A stretch of 7,531 nucleotides of DNA from DUOX01 sp050944015. GTDB taxonomy: Bacteria; Bacillota; Clostridia; Oscillospirales; Oscillospiraceae. The notes beneath the pieces were generated by a model, which searched no databases, was not told the DNA's origin, and worked only from the letters and a program-made list of their open reading frames with translations. Made by a program: the position numbers and the translations under genes. Each line of letters begins with the position of its first letter. The stretch's first letter is position 1. Positions 1 to 6,035 of the stretch are shown piece after piece. The stretch is from positions 1-7,531 of the forward strand of contig JBMNQG010000070.1 of NCBI GenBank assembly GCA_050944015.1, written 5' to 3'.

Positions 1-407
1 CCATGCCGACCCATAACCACCCCGAGGGGGTCAAGGCGGCCGCACTGACTGCGGAGCTTATTTTTCTTGCCAGAAAGGGAGTGGATATGACAGCCCTCCG
101 GGAGCGGGCCGCCCGGGAGTACAACCTGCCTGAGATAGATAAAATCCGCAGTACATACAGGTTTGATGTGTCCAGCCAGGGCACCATGCCCGTTGCCCTT
201 TCCGCGTTCTTTGAAAGCACCTCCTTTGAGGGCGCAATCCGCAAAGCGATTTCTGCGGGCGGCGACAGTGACACCATTGCCGCCATCGCAGGAGGCATAG
301 CGGAGGCTTATTACGGAGTACCGGACAGCATTTGGCAGCAGGCGGCAGGATACCTTGACCCGAAACTACTGGCGGTAGTTGAAGAGTTTTATAAAATACT
401 GAAATAG
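1..407 (+). CDS. ADP-ribosylglycohydrolase family protein, C-terminal part
   Basis: This is the 3' part of a gene that begins left of the window; the frame is open from the first base, and the ATG at position 3 is probably an internal methionine. The 134 visible residues include THNHPEG (3-9), followed by a helical segment, and SAGGDSDTIAAIAGG (84-98). Both are hallmarks of the DraG/ARH fold, and D88 and D90 of GGDSDT should be ligands of the binuclear metal centre. Family members remove ADP-ribose from proteins or small molecules and are cytoplasmic; many bacterial ones, this one included, have no known substrate. Complete bacterial members are commonly about 260 residues, so roughly half is missing. 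It ends with TAG and is followed at once by a hairpin, so it is the last gene of its transcript. No DraT-like partner can be judged from here. Family assignment is firm, substrate unknown. Confidence 0.9.
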   Translation, partial: MPTHNHPEGVKAAALTAELIFLARKGVDMTALRERAAREYNLPEIDKIRSTYRFDVSSQGTMPVALSAFFESTSFEGAIRKAISAGGDSDTIAAIAGGIAEAYYGVPDSIWQQAAGYLDPKLLAVVEEFYKILK

Positions 408-409
408 AC

Positions 410-448
410 AAAAGCGTGCGTTCCAAATACCGCAGAACGCACGCTTTT
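410..448. terminator. Bidirectional Rho-independent terminator
   Basis: A perfect 13-bp inverted repeat (410-422 with 436-448, AAAAGCGTGCGTT / AACGCACGCTTTT) encloses a 13-nt loop and begins two bases after the stop codon of the glycohydrolase gene. The A4/T4 ends give a short U run in either direction. It lies between two convergent genes (glycohydrolase + and alaA -), so it can end both transcripts. Confidence 0.8.
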
Positions 449-472
449 GACATCTTGGATGTTTCCCGATTA

Positions 473-503
473 AAGGTGCCAAATGAAAAAATCTTGGCAT
501 CTT
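473..503. other. Second hairpin between convergent genes
   Basis: The arms AAGGTGCCAA (473-482) and TTGGCATCTT (494-503) pair over 10 bp with one G-U pair when read as + strand RNA; read as - strand RNA, the same position is an A-C mismatch. The loop is 11 nt and A-rich. It sits 10 bp beyond the alaA stop codon, but there is no U run on either side. It may support termination or 3'-end stability of alaA mRNA, which is inference only. Confidence 0.4.
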
Positions 504-513
504 AGTATTAAAA

Positions 514-1728
514 CTATTGCCGGTAAGTGGCCAGAAATTCTTTCAACCTTGTCATGGACTCTCGGAGGATGTTGATTTCGGGCAGATAGACTATCCTGAA
601 GTGGTCGGGAGATGGCCAGTTAAAGCCGGTTCCGTGCACCAGAAGCACCCTTTTGCTCCTGAGAAAATCCAGCACAAAACCTTCGTCGTCGGTTATATTG
701 AAGCGTTTCGCGTCTATCCTGGGGAACACGTAAAAAGCCGCCTTGGGCTTCACTACCGATACCCCGTCAATGGAGGACAGGGCGCTGCAGATAAACTCGC
801 GCTGTTCGTAAATCCTCCCGCCCGGCTTTAGAAGGGCCTGTGTCTCCTCGTCATGGCTGAGGGCGGCCTTCACTGCGTACTGCGCCGGGACGTTTGAGCA
901 AAGGCGCATGGAGGACAGCACATTCAGGCCCTCAATGTAGTCCTTTGCGCGGTTCTTATCGCCGGACAGGCACATCCAGCCGCAGCGATAGCCGCATACT
1001 AGGTGGGATTTCGAAAGGCCGTTCATGGTAACGACAAACAGGTCCGGCGCCAGGGAGGCAATGGACGTGTGTGTATGGCCGTCCATTACAAGGCGGTCGT
1101 AAATCTCGTCGGCGAAGATTATCAAATTGTGTTCCCGGGCAAGGTCGACAATCCTTTGCAGTATGTCCACGCTGTATAACGCGCCGGTGGGATTGTTGGG
1201 GTTGATTACTACGATGGCCTTGGTGCGGCTGGTGATTTTCCTGCGCATGTCGTCAATGTCGGGCATCCATTCGGAGGCCTCGTCGCAGATGTAGTGGACA
1301 ACCTTGCCGCCGGCCAAAGTTGCCGCGGCCGTCCATAAGGGATAGTCGGGGGCGGGGATGAGGATTTCGTCCCCGTCATCCAAAAGGGCCTGCATGGCCA
1401 TGGTAATGAGTTCGGACAGCCCATTGCCCATGTAAATGTCCTCGGGTGTAACACCTTCTATGCCCTTTCTTTCGCAGTATTCAGCAATGGCTTCACGAGC
1501 CTCCAGTATGCCTTTGGAATCGCTGTAGCCTTCGGCGGCAAGCAGATTTTTGCTGACGGCGGCAACCAGCGTTTGGGGGGTACGGAAACCAAAGGGGGCG
1601 GGATTGCCAATGTTCAGTTTTATAATCTTTTCGCCACGGACCTCCAGTGCCTTGGCTGCATCCAGCACCGGACCCCGGACATCATAACGCACATTATTCA
1701 GCTTTCTGGACTTTTGAATCGTTTTCAC
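514..1728 (-). CDS. alaA: AlaA-like glutamate-pyruvate aminotransferase
   Basis: Class I/II PLP-dependent aminotransferase, 404 residues, matching E. coli AlaA closely along its length from memory (for example KLNIGNPAPFGF, GYSDSKG, APDYPLWTAA, INPNNPTGA, FADEIYD, MRLCSNVPAQ, GGRIYEQR, DHFRIVYLP). AlaA makes alanine from pyruvate and glutamate, reversibly, in the cytoplasm. Expected cofactor and substrate residues are present: N179 in NPNNPTG, D207 and Y210 in ADEIY, the Schiff-base lysine K240 in NGLSKS, R248, and R378 in HFRIV for the substrate carboxylate. An earlier in-frame TTG at 1743 lies inside the ribosome binding site region. The GTG at 1728 has GGAGG 8 nt upstream and gives the N-terminus MKTIQKSRKLNNV, which aligns with MSPIEKSSKLENV of E. 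coli. The gene has its own promoter and a T-box leader whose apparent alanine codon supports the assignment. Confidence 0.95.
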   Translation of the reverse strand: MKTIQKSRKLNNVRYDVRGPVLDAAKALEVRGEKIIKLNIGNPAPFGFRTPQTLVAAVSKNLLAAEGYSDSKGILEAREAIAEYCERKGIEGVTPEDIYMGNGLSELITMAMQALLDDGDEILIPAPDYPLWTAAATLAGGKVVHYICDEASEWMPDIDDMRRKITSRTKAIVVINPNNPTGALYSVDILQRIVDLAREHNLIIFADEIYDRLVMDGHTHTSIASLAPDLFVVTMNGLSKSHLVCGYRCGWMCLSGDKNRAKDYIEGLNVLSSMRLCSNVPAQYAVKAALSHDEETQALLKPGGRIYEQREFICSALSSIDGVSVVKPKAAFYVFPRIDAKRFNITDDEGFVLDFLRSKRVLLVHGTGFNWPSPDHFRIVYLPEINILRESMTRLKEFLATYRQ

Positions 1729-1736
1729 CTTGAATT

Positions 1737-1741
1737 CCTCC
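1737..1741 (-). promoter_or_regulatory. alaA ribosome binding site
   Basis: GGAGG on the minus strand, 8 nt before the GTG at 1728. It decides the start codon: the upstream TTG at 1743-1741 overlaps it. It begins just after the U-rich tail of the T-box terminator, so it is transcribed only when the leader is read through. Confidence 0.8.
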
Positions 1742-2040
1742 AAAAAATAAACGCCCTAAACATTTTCAAAATGTTTAGGGCGAACAAATTGTCCGTGGTA
1801 CCACCTAAATTCGGGATAAGTATCCCGCACTCTGCCGGTACTTGAGCAAGCTCGCATACCGTTTCCCTGTAACGGGAGAAACCCGGAGGAGCGTACTCGG
1901 CCTTTGCCTTTCCGTCCACGGCTCGAAGGCGGCTTCGGCGCTTTCCTCATGAGGCCTTACACCAACCGGCCCCTCTCTGCGTTTCGTACGGCGCTTACTA
2001 CTCCTTGTCATAGCCTTTGTCGCAGTATTTCAGTTTTGTT
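1742..2040 (-). promoter_or_regulatory. T-box riboswitch leader of alaA, probably alanine-specific
   Basis: Read on the minus strand, this roughly 300-nt leader has the ordered parts of a T-box. Stem I starts with a GACAAGGAGTAGTA segment (2009-1996) and continues with AGAGAGGGGCCGGTTGGTG near its apex. The 3' side of the specifier loop reads CGAA-GCC-GCCTTCGAGC. By position relative to the usual pattern GAA-NNN-RCCTTYGAGC, the specifier is GCC (1933-1931), an alanine codon. Stem III is CGGGATA-CT-TATCCCG (1827-1812). The T-box AGGTGGTACCACGGA is at 1806-1792; its variable base is U1800, which would pair with an A discriminator, as in bacterial tRNA-Ala. TTTAGG (1809-1804) can pair with CCTAAA (1779-1774), which is also part of the terminator arm, giving the usual switch. 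Uncharged tRNA-Ala would thus favour alaA expression. The class is certain; the specifier reading depends on alignment by eye. Confidence 0.93.
1752..1782 (-). terminator. Regulated terminator of the alaA T-box
   Basis: CGCCCTAAACATTTT and its complement form a 15-bp inverted repeat around one base (1782-1768 with 1766-1752). It is followed on the minus strand by TTTATTTTTT. The 5' arm holds the CCTAAA that competes for pairing with the T-box region. Confidence 0.9.
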
Positions 2041-2046
2041 TTTAAG

Positions 2047-2075
2047 ATTATAATTTCGTGAAATTAAAAAGTCAA
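2047..2075 (-). promoter_or_regulatory. alaA promoter
   Basis: On the minus strand: TTGACT (-35, 2075-2070), a 17-bp spacer and a perfect TATAAT (-10, 2052-2047). The predicted start is near 2040, just upstream of stem I. Sequence upstream of the -35 is A/T-rich (TTAATTAAAAAA), like an UP element. This is a vegetative sigma-A type promoter. Confidence 0.85.
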
Positions 2076-2268
2076 TGGGCTTTTTTAATTAACAATCTAA
2101 CCGTTTGCGCATACTTATTATACACTTTTTACAGTTGTCCGTGTTACTGCGAAATCCATTTTTTTGTTAAAACCAGATTAATGCCCCAATATAACCTCCC
2201 TTGTAAAGCGGTATTGTTGACCTTAAGTTGAGATTGGGGTAAAATAATCAGGCATAAATTCGAAAGCG
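2076..2268. other. AT-rich intergenic region, no gene seen
   Basis: This lies between the desulfurase stop codon and the alaA promoter. I see no convincing reading frame, tRNA or riboswitch. CCCCAAT (2184-2190) and ATTGGGG (2233-2239) could pair across a 42-nt loop but have no U run beside them, so no clear terminator for the desulfurase gene is visible. A lone TATAAT on the minus strand (2123-2118) has no good -35 at 17 bp. Some read-through from the desulfurase gene into the alaA leader is possible. Confidence 0.5.
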
Positions 2269-3411
2269 CTATCTGGGCGACCTGAAAAGGCTCTCCCGGG
2301 CTTCTTTTATTGCGTCGCAAAAGATTTCTATCTCTTCCCGGGTGGTATAGCGGGAGAGGCTTACCCTTATTGCGCCGTCAAGTACTTCGTTTTTCAGCCC
2401 CATAGCCTCCAGCACGTGGCTTCTGGCGCCCCTCTTGCAGGCGGAGCTTTTTGATATATATATCCCCTTTGCCTCCAGGAAATTCATCAATACTTCGCTT
2501 TTGTACCCCGGCAGGGAAAGGCTTATTATATGCGGCGCGCCGCCGCCGATTACCAGAAGGCCGGGATTTTCCGCTGTGAGCCTGCCGATTGCAAGCTGCC
2601 GGAGGCTGTTCATGTGCTCTATGGATTGCTCCATAAGCTCCCGGCCTGTCCGGGCCGCCTCACCGAAGGCGCATATCTGGGGCAGGCCTTCCGTGCCGGA
2701 GCGGTAGCCCCTCTCCTGGCCTCCTCCGAATATTATGGGTGCCAGCTTCAGGCCGCTCCTGACGTATAGAGCGCCCACGCCTTTCGGCGCGTGTATCTTG
2801 TGGCCGCTGACGGATATTAGGTCGGCGCCAAGGGTTTTGGCGGAAAAGGGGACTTTCAGAAAAGCCTGTATGGCGTCGGTATGGAGCAGGGCGGGGGAGC
2901 CCGACTTTTTTATCTCCCGGGCTATGGCTGCAATGTCCGTTATCGCCCCCGTCTCGTTGTTCACCATCATAAGGGAGACAAGCACCGTATCCTTCCTCAG
3001 CGCCTCCGCCACGGAACGGACGGAAATGCTGCCGTCGTCTTCCGGGGCGAGCCTCGTGACTTCAAAGCCTCTGGATTCCAGCTCGTCCAGTGCTTTTCGC
3101 ACCGCGTCGTGCTCTGCCAGGGAGCTGATTACATGCTTTCCCCGTCGGCGCATGCTTTCGGCGCCGGCAAGTATCGCCCAGTTGTCGGATTCCGTCCCGC
3201 CGGAGGTGAAAAATATCTCGCTGGGGTCGGAAGCCCCCAGGGCGGCGGCCACCTGCTCCCTGGCATTGTCGAGAGCCGCCTTTGCGGCGCGCCCCATTGT
3301 GTGGGAGGAACTGGGATTACCGTAATTCTCGGTCATTATCTCAAGGGCAACCCTGGCCGCTTCAGGGCTTACCCGGGTTGTAGCTGCATTGTCCAGATAT
3401 ATCTGCTGCAT
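2269..3411 (-). CDS. Cysteine desulfurase (NifS/IscS family)
   Basis: A fold-type I PLP enzyme of 380 residues that takes sulfur from L-cysteine as an enzyme-bound persulfide and releases L-alanine. The sulfur serves Fe-S cluster assembly or tRNA thiolation in the cytoplasm. The N-terminus IYLDNAATT (4-12) is typical. Other family marks are GNPSS (31-35), TSGGTESDN (69-77), H101 in AEHDAV stacking on PLP, N152 in VNNETG, D179 and Q182 in HTDAIQ, the Schiff-base lysine K205 in SGHKIHAPKG, and GGGQERGYRSGTE (229-241). The persulfide cysteine is C325 in SSACKRGARSHVL. Length is normal. NifS and IscS cannot be told apart here, and no iscU, nifU or thiI lies in the window. An in-frame ATG at 3480 would add 23 unrelated residues and lies about 2 bases upstream of the predicted transcription start, so ATG 3411 is preferred, although its ribosome binding site is poor. 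The gene is divergent from mtaB. Confidence 0.93.
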   Translation of the reverse strand: MQQIYLDNAATTRVSPEAARVALEIMTENYGNPSSSHTMGRAAKAALDNAREQVAAALGASDPSEIFFTSGGTESDNWAILAGAESMRRRGKHVISSLAEHDAVRKALDELESRGFEVTRLAPEDDGSISVRSVAEALRKDTVLVSLMMVNNETGAITDIAAIAREIKKSGSPALLHTDAIQAFLKVPFSAKTLGADLISVSGHKIHAPKGVGALYVRSGLKLAPIIFGGGQERGYRSGTEGLPQICAFGEAARTGRELMEQSIEHMNSLRQLAIGRLTAENPGLLVIGGGAPHIISLSLPGYKSEVLMNFLEAKGIYISKSSACKRGARSHVLEAMGLKNEVLDGAIRVSLSRYTTREEIEIFCDAIKEARESLFRSPR

Positions 3412-3484
3412 AGTACATACACCAAGCCTATCGGCGCCGGGCGTTAACCCGCACCGGTTTTCAAGGCGGACTCCCGCCATTGGG

Positions 3485-3513
3485 ATTATATCTCAATCTA
3501 AATATTATTACAA
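3485..3513 (-). promoter_or_regulatory. Probable cysteine desulfurase promoter
   Basis: On the minus strand: TTGTAA (-35, 3513-3508; 4 of 6 consensus bases), a 17-bp spacer and a perfect TATAAT (3490-3485). The predicted start near 3478 leaves a leader of about 67 nt before ATG 3411. The -35 overlaps the mtaB ribosome binding site on the other strand. I could not settle an mtaB promoter in this spacer: the best pair (TTGGGA 3480-3485, TATTAT 3503-3508) would start transcription inside the mtaB ribosome binding site. Confidence 0.55.
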
Positions 3514-3516
3514 GGA
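3512..3516 (+). promoter_or_regulatory. mtaB ribosome binding site
   Basis: AAGGA with an 8-nt spacer to ATG 3525. It fixes the start at MKYSITTLGC rather than at the in-frame TTG at 3480, which would add 15 residues the family lacks. Confidence 0.7.
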
Positions 3517-3524
3517 AATTGCCC

Positions 3525-4835
3525 ATGAAATACTCAATAACTACCCTTGGCTGCAAGGTAAATCAATATGAAACCCAGGCCATGGAAACCATGCTCCGGC
3601 AGCTGGGCTACAGCCCTGTCCACGAGGAGGGCAGCGCCGACGTGGTAATTGTCAACACTTGCGCCGTTACCGCCGAGAGCGGCCGGAAATCGCGGCAGGC
3701 AGTACGCCGCCTGAAGAACCAAAATCCCGGAGCGGTCGTTGTTGTCTGCGGCTGCTTTTCCCAGGTGAGCCCCCAGGAGGCGGCCCGGCTTGGCGCGGAT
3801 ATAGTTTTCGGCAGCGGCGACAGGAAGAAGCTGGTGGAGGAAATCCATCGCCTTGTTCAGGAGAAAAAGAACAGGGCCAGCGACGGGTCTGCTCCGGTCT
3901 GCGCTGTGGATAACCCCCTTAAACGCCGGAGTTTTGAGAAGCTGCCGGCCGGCTCCGTATCCGGCCGCACCAGGGCCATGCTGAAGATTCAGGACGGCTG
4001 CAACAACTTCTGCACCTATTGCGTTATACCCTATGCCCGGGGCAGGGTGCTCAGCCTTCCTGTGGAGGAGGCTGCCGCACAGGCCGCAGCTTTGGAGGCG
4101 GAGGGCTACAGGGAGCTGGTGATTACAGGCATTGAAATAGCATCCTACGGCAAGGATTTCAGAAACGGCATCGGCCTTGCGGATGTGGTGGAGGCGATAG
4201 CCAAGGCCGCACCGGGGCTGCGCCTGCGGCTGGGGTCCCTGGAGCCCACTGTAATTACCCGCGACTTTTGCAGCCGCCTGGCGGCCACCGGCAAGGTCTG
4301 CCGCCACTTCCACCTTTCCCTGCAAAGCGGCTGCGACGAGATACTGCGCCGCATGGGCCGGAAATACGATACCGCACGCTTTTTTGAGGCGACGCAGCTG
4401 CTTAGGGAATACTTCCCCCGCTGCGGGCTTACCGCCGACCTGATTGTGGGCTTTCCCGGCGAGACGGAGGAGCAGCATGCCTCCACTTTGGAGTTTATCC
4501 GGAAATGCGGTTTTTCCTCCATGCATATCTTTCCCTATTCCGTGCGGCCGGGCACAAAAGCCGCGAAAATGGAGGGACAGTTAACCCGGGCGGTGAAGGC
4601 GAGAAGGGCTGCCCAGGCCCAGGCCGTGGCAGACGTCATGGAGACGGCCTTTCTGGAATCCTGCATAGGGGACACCCTCCCGGTGCTTTTCGAGACGGAG
4701 ACGGAGGACACCTGTATCGGACACGCGGACAATTACTGCCAGGTGTCCGTCCCAGAAAGAGGCCTTCGCGGAGTTGTCAAAAACGTGAAAATAGAAGGCA
4801 TTAAAGATAAAATACTTGTTGGTTACACAGTTTGA
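3525..4835 (+). CDS. mtaB: tRNA t6A37 methylthiotransferase MtaB
   Basis: Radical-SAM methylthiotransferase of 436 residues, the MtaB (B. subtilis YqeV) type, which converts t6A to ms2t6A at position 37 of tRNAs reading ANN codons, chiefly tRNA-Lys. Domains in order: an N-terminal UPF0004 domain (about 1-115) with the three auxiliary 4Fe-4S cysteines C10 (TLGCKVNQ), C46 (NTCAVT) and C77 (CGCFSQ); a radical-SAM barrel (about 147-370) with CNNFCTYC giving C159, C163 and C166; and a C-terminal TRAM-like RNA-binding region (about 375-436). TLGCKVNQYE and the motifs CVIPYARG, SLQSGCD and ADLIVGFPGET favour MtaB over the related MiaB and RimO. Length is normal. It is divergent from a cysteine desulfurase gene, which could supply sulfur for its clusters and for the methylthio group; that link is inferred from position. 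serC follows after 108 bp. Confidence 0.95.
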   Translation: MKYSITTLGCKVNQYETQAMETMLRQLGYSPVHEEGSADVVIVNTCAVTAESGRKSRQAVRRLKNQNPGAVVVVCGCFSQVSPQEAARLGADIVFGSGDRKKLVEEIHRLVQEKKNRASDGSAPVCAVDNPLKRRSFEKLPAGSVSGRTRAMLKIQDGCNNFCTYCVIPYARGRVLSLPVEEAAAQAAALEAEGYRELVITGIEIASYGKDFRNGIGLADVVEAIAKAAPGLRLRLGSLEPTVITRDFCSRLAATGKVCRHFHLSLQSGCDEILRRMGRKYDTARFFEATQLLREYFPRCGLTADLIVGFPGETEEQHASTLEFIRKCGFSSMHIFPYSVRPGTKAAKMEGQLTRAVKARRAAQAQAVADVMETAFLESCIGDTLPVLFETETEDTCIGHADNYCQVSVPERGLRGVVKNVKIEGIKDKILVGYTV

Positions 4836-4850
4836 TTTTTCTTTTATAAA
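4822..4850 (+). promoter_or_regulatory. Candidate promoter for serC-serA
   Basis: GTTACA (4822-4827), a 17-bp spacer and TATAAA (4845-4850, 5 of 6 consensus bases) overlap the end of mtaB. A second pairing, TTGATT (4832-4837) with TATGTT (4855-4860), also has a 17-bp spacer. The region is clearly AT-rich against its GC-richer surroundings. The expected start near 4857-4867 would put the following hairpin at the 5' end of serC mRNA. Confidence 0.4.
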
Positions 4851-4873
4851 GTGATATGTTTATCAAAATAGCA

Positions 4874-4909
4874 CAGCGCAGGGCGGCGTATATGCCCCGC
4901 CCTGCGTTG
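4874..4909 (+). other. GC-rich hairpin before serC
   Basis: CAGCGCAGGGCGG (4874-4886) pairs with CCGCCCTGCGTTG (4897-4909) over 13 bp with one G-U pair and a 10-nt loop. The stem is terminator-strong, but no U run follows it on the + strand (the next bases are AATACTTGC). It could be an imperfect mtaB terminator or a structure in the serC leader, depending on where transcription starts. Confidence 0.55.
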
Positions 4910-4930
4910 AATACTTGCAAAAAATTATAT

Positions 4931-4936
4931 GGAGGT
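4931..4936 (+). promoter_or_regulatory. serC ribosome binding site
   Basis: GGAGGT with a 7-nt spacer to ATG 4944. The earlier in-frame ATG at 4929-4931 overlaps this site and is therefore an unlikely start. Confidence 0.85.
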
Positions 4937-4943
4937 AAAGACC

Positions 4944-6035
4944 ATGACAAGAGACAAGACCTATAACTTTTCCGCCGGTCCGTCCGTCCTTCCGGACGAT
5001 GTGCTTGAGCGCGCAGGTAAGGAGATATCCAATTTTGGCGGGTCTGGTATGTCTGTCATGGAGATGAGTCATCGCAGTAGCGTCTACCAGGAAATATTCG
5101 ATTCCGTAAAGGCAAAACTGAAAGCAGCCCTATCCGTGCCGGACAGCCACGAGATACTGTTTCTCCAAGGCGGGGCTTCTCTCCAGTTTTCTATGGTGCC
5201 CATGAACCTTATGGGCGAAAAAGGAGGGGCCGATTACGCCGTCACCGGCCATTTTTCCAATGTGGCTGCCAAGGAGGCAAGAAAATACGGCACGGTGAGT
5301 ATTGCCGCTTCCTCGGAGGCTGAGGGCCACACATACATTCCATCACAGTCACAGCTTGTCCTTGACCCGGAGGCCGCCTATTTTTACTACTGCGCCAACA
5401 ACACAATATACGGCACGGAATGGAAGTACGTGCCCGATACGGGGAACGTGCCTCTTGTTTGCGATATGTCCTCAAACATACTTACCAAGCCCGTAGACGT
5501 GTCCAGGTACGGCATTATTTTCGCGGGCGCCCAGAAAAACATGGCCCCAGCCGGGCTGACGGTGGTTATCATCAACAAATCCCTGGCAGGCCGCGAGCTG
5601 CCCTACACCCCAATGATGCTGAGTTATAAACTGATGATTGAAAAGGATTCCATGTACAACACGCCCCCCTGCTGGAACATATACGTGCTGGGCCTTGTGC
5701 TGGACTGGCTTGAAAAGCAGGGCGGGGTTGCCGGCATGGAGGCTCTCAAGTCCCAAAAGGCGGCTATGGTATACGACTTCCTTGACAACAGCCGCCTGTT
5801 TAAGAATTACGTAAGGCCAGATTCCCGCTCTGACATGAACATAACCTTCCGTACCGGAGATCCCGACCTGGACGCCGCTTTCGTCAAGGAGGCGGCCGCC
5901 AGGGGCCTTTTGAACCTGAAAGGCCACAGGCTTGTGGGCGGCATGAGGGCGTCAATCTATAACGCCCAGCCTATGGAGGGCGTTGTGGCCCTGGTTAAAT
6001 TTATGAAGGAATTTGAGGTAAGGCATCATGTATAA
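4944..6035 (+). CDS. serC: Phosphoserine aminotransferase SerC
   Basis: A PLP enzyme of 363 residues that converts 3-phosphohydroxypyruvate and glutamate to O-phosphoserine and 2-oxoglutarate, the second step of serine synthesis; in many bacteria it also serves pyridoxal phosphate synthesis. It begins with YNFSAGPSVLP (7-17), the family signature. H43 and R44 in MSHRS bind the substrate phosphate in characterised homologues. LQGGAS (75-80) holds PLP phosphate contacts, D174 is in CDMSSN, and the Schiff-base lysine is K198 in FAGAQKNMAPAG. The C-terminal KGHRLVGGMRASIYNA (326-341) supplies H328, R329 and R335 for substrate binding. Length is as expected (about 360). The start at 4944 is set by GGAGGT; the ATG 15 bp earlier lies in that site. 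Its last 8 bp overlap serA, so the two are very probably translationally coupled. Confidence 0.97.
   Translation: MTRDKTYNFSAGPSVLPDDVLERAGKEISNFGGSGMSVMEMSHRSSVYQEIFDSVKAKLKAALSVPDSHEILFLQGGASLQFSMVPMNLMGEKGGADYAVTGHFSNVAAKEARKYGTVSIAASSEAEGHTYIPSQSQLVLDPEAAYFYYCANNTIYGTEWKYVPDTGNVPLVCDMSSNILTKPVDVSRYGIIFAGAQKNMAPAGLTVVIINKSLAGRELPYTPMMLSYKLMIEKDSMYNTPPCWNIYVLGLVLDWLEKQGGVAGMEALKSQKAAMVYDFLDNSRLFKNYVRPDSRSDMNITFRTGDPDLDAAFVKEAAARGLLNLKGHRLVGGMRASIYNAQPMEGVVALVKFMKEFEVRHHV

Noticed and set aside
1725..2011. Several 64-68 codon minus-strand frames upstream of alaA, possible leader peptides
   Set aside because: They lie across the T-box stems and terminator, whose sequence is explained by RNA structure; none has a suitable ribosome binding site that I can see.
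2184..2239. CCCCAAT/ATTGGGG inverted repeat as terminator of the desulfurase gene
   Set aside because: There are only 7 bp around a 42-nt loop with no U run, so it is too weak to call.
2735..3325. A 196-codon open frame on the plus strand inside the desulfurase gene
   Set aside because: It is antisense to a clear cysteine desulfurase carrying all active-site residues, and its translation resembles no family I know.
3412..3480. A 23-residue N-terminal extension of the desulfurase from ATG 3480
   Set aside because: The residues do not match the family, and the ATG lies about 2 bases upstream of the predicted transcription start near 3478.
3534..4526. A 330-codon open frame on the minus strand inside mtaB
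   Set aside because: It is fully antisense to a complete, motif-rich mtaB and shows no recognisable domain; open antisense frames are expected in GC-richer coding DNA.
4929..4943. serC start at the earlier ATG
   Set aside because: It overlaps the GGAGGT that serves ATG 4944, and the family N-terminus aligns with the later start.
4806..4943. A serine T-box or other known riboswitch before serC
   Set aside because: The spacer is only about 100 nt and holds no T-box sequence or other recognised aptamer, only one simple hairpin.
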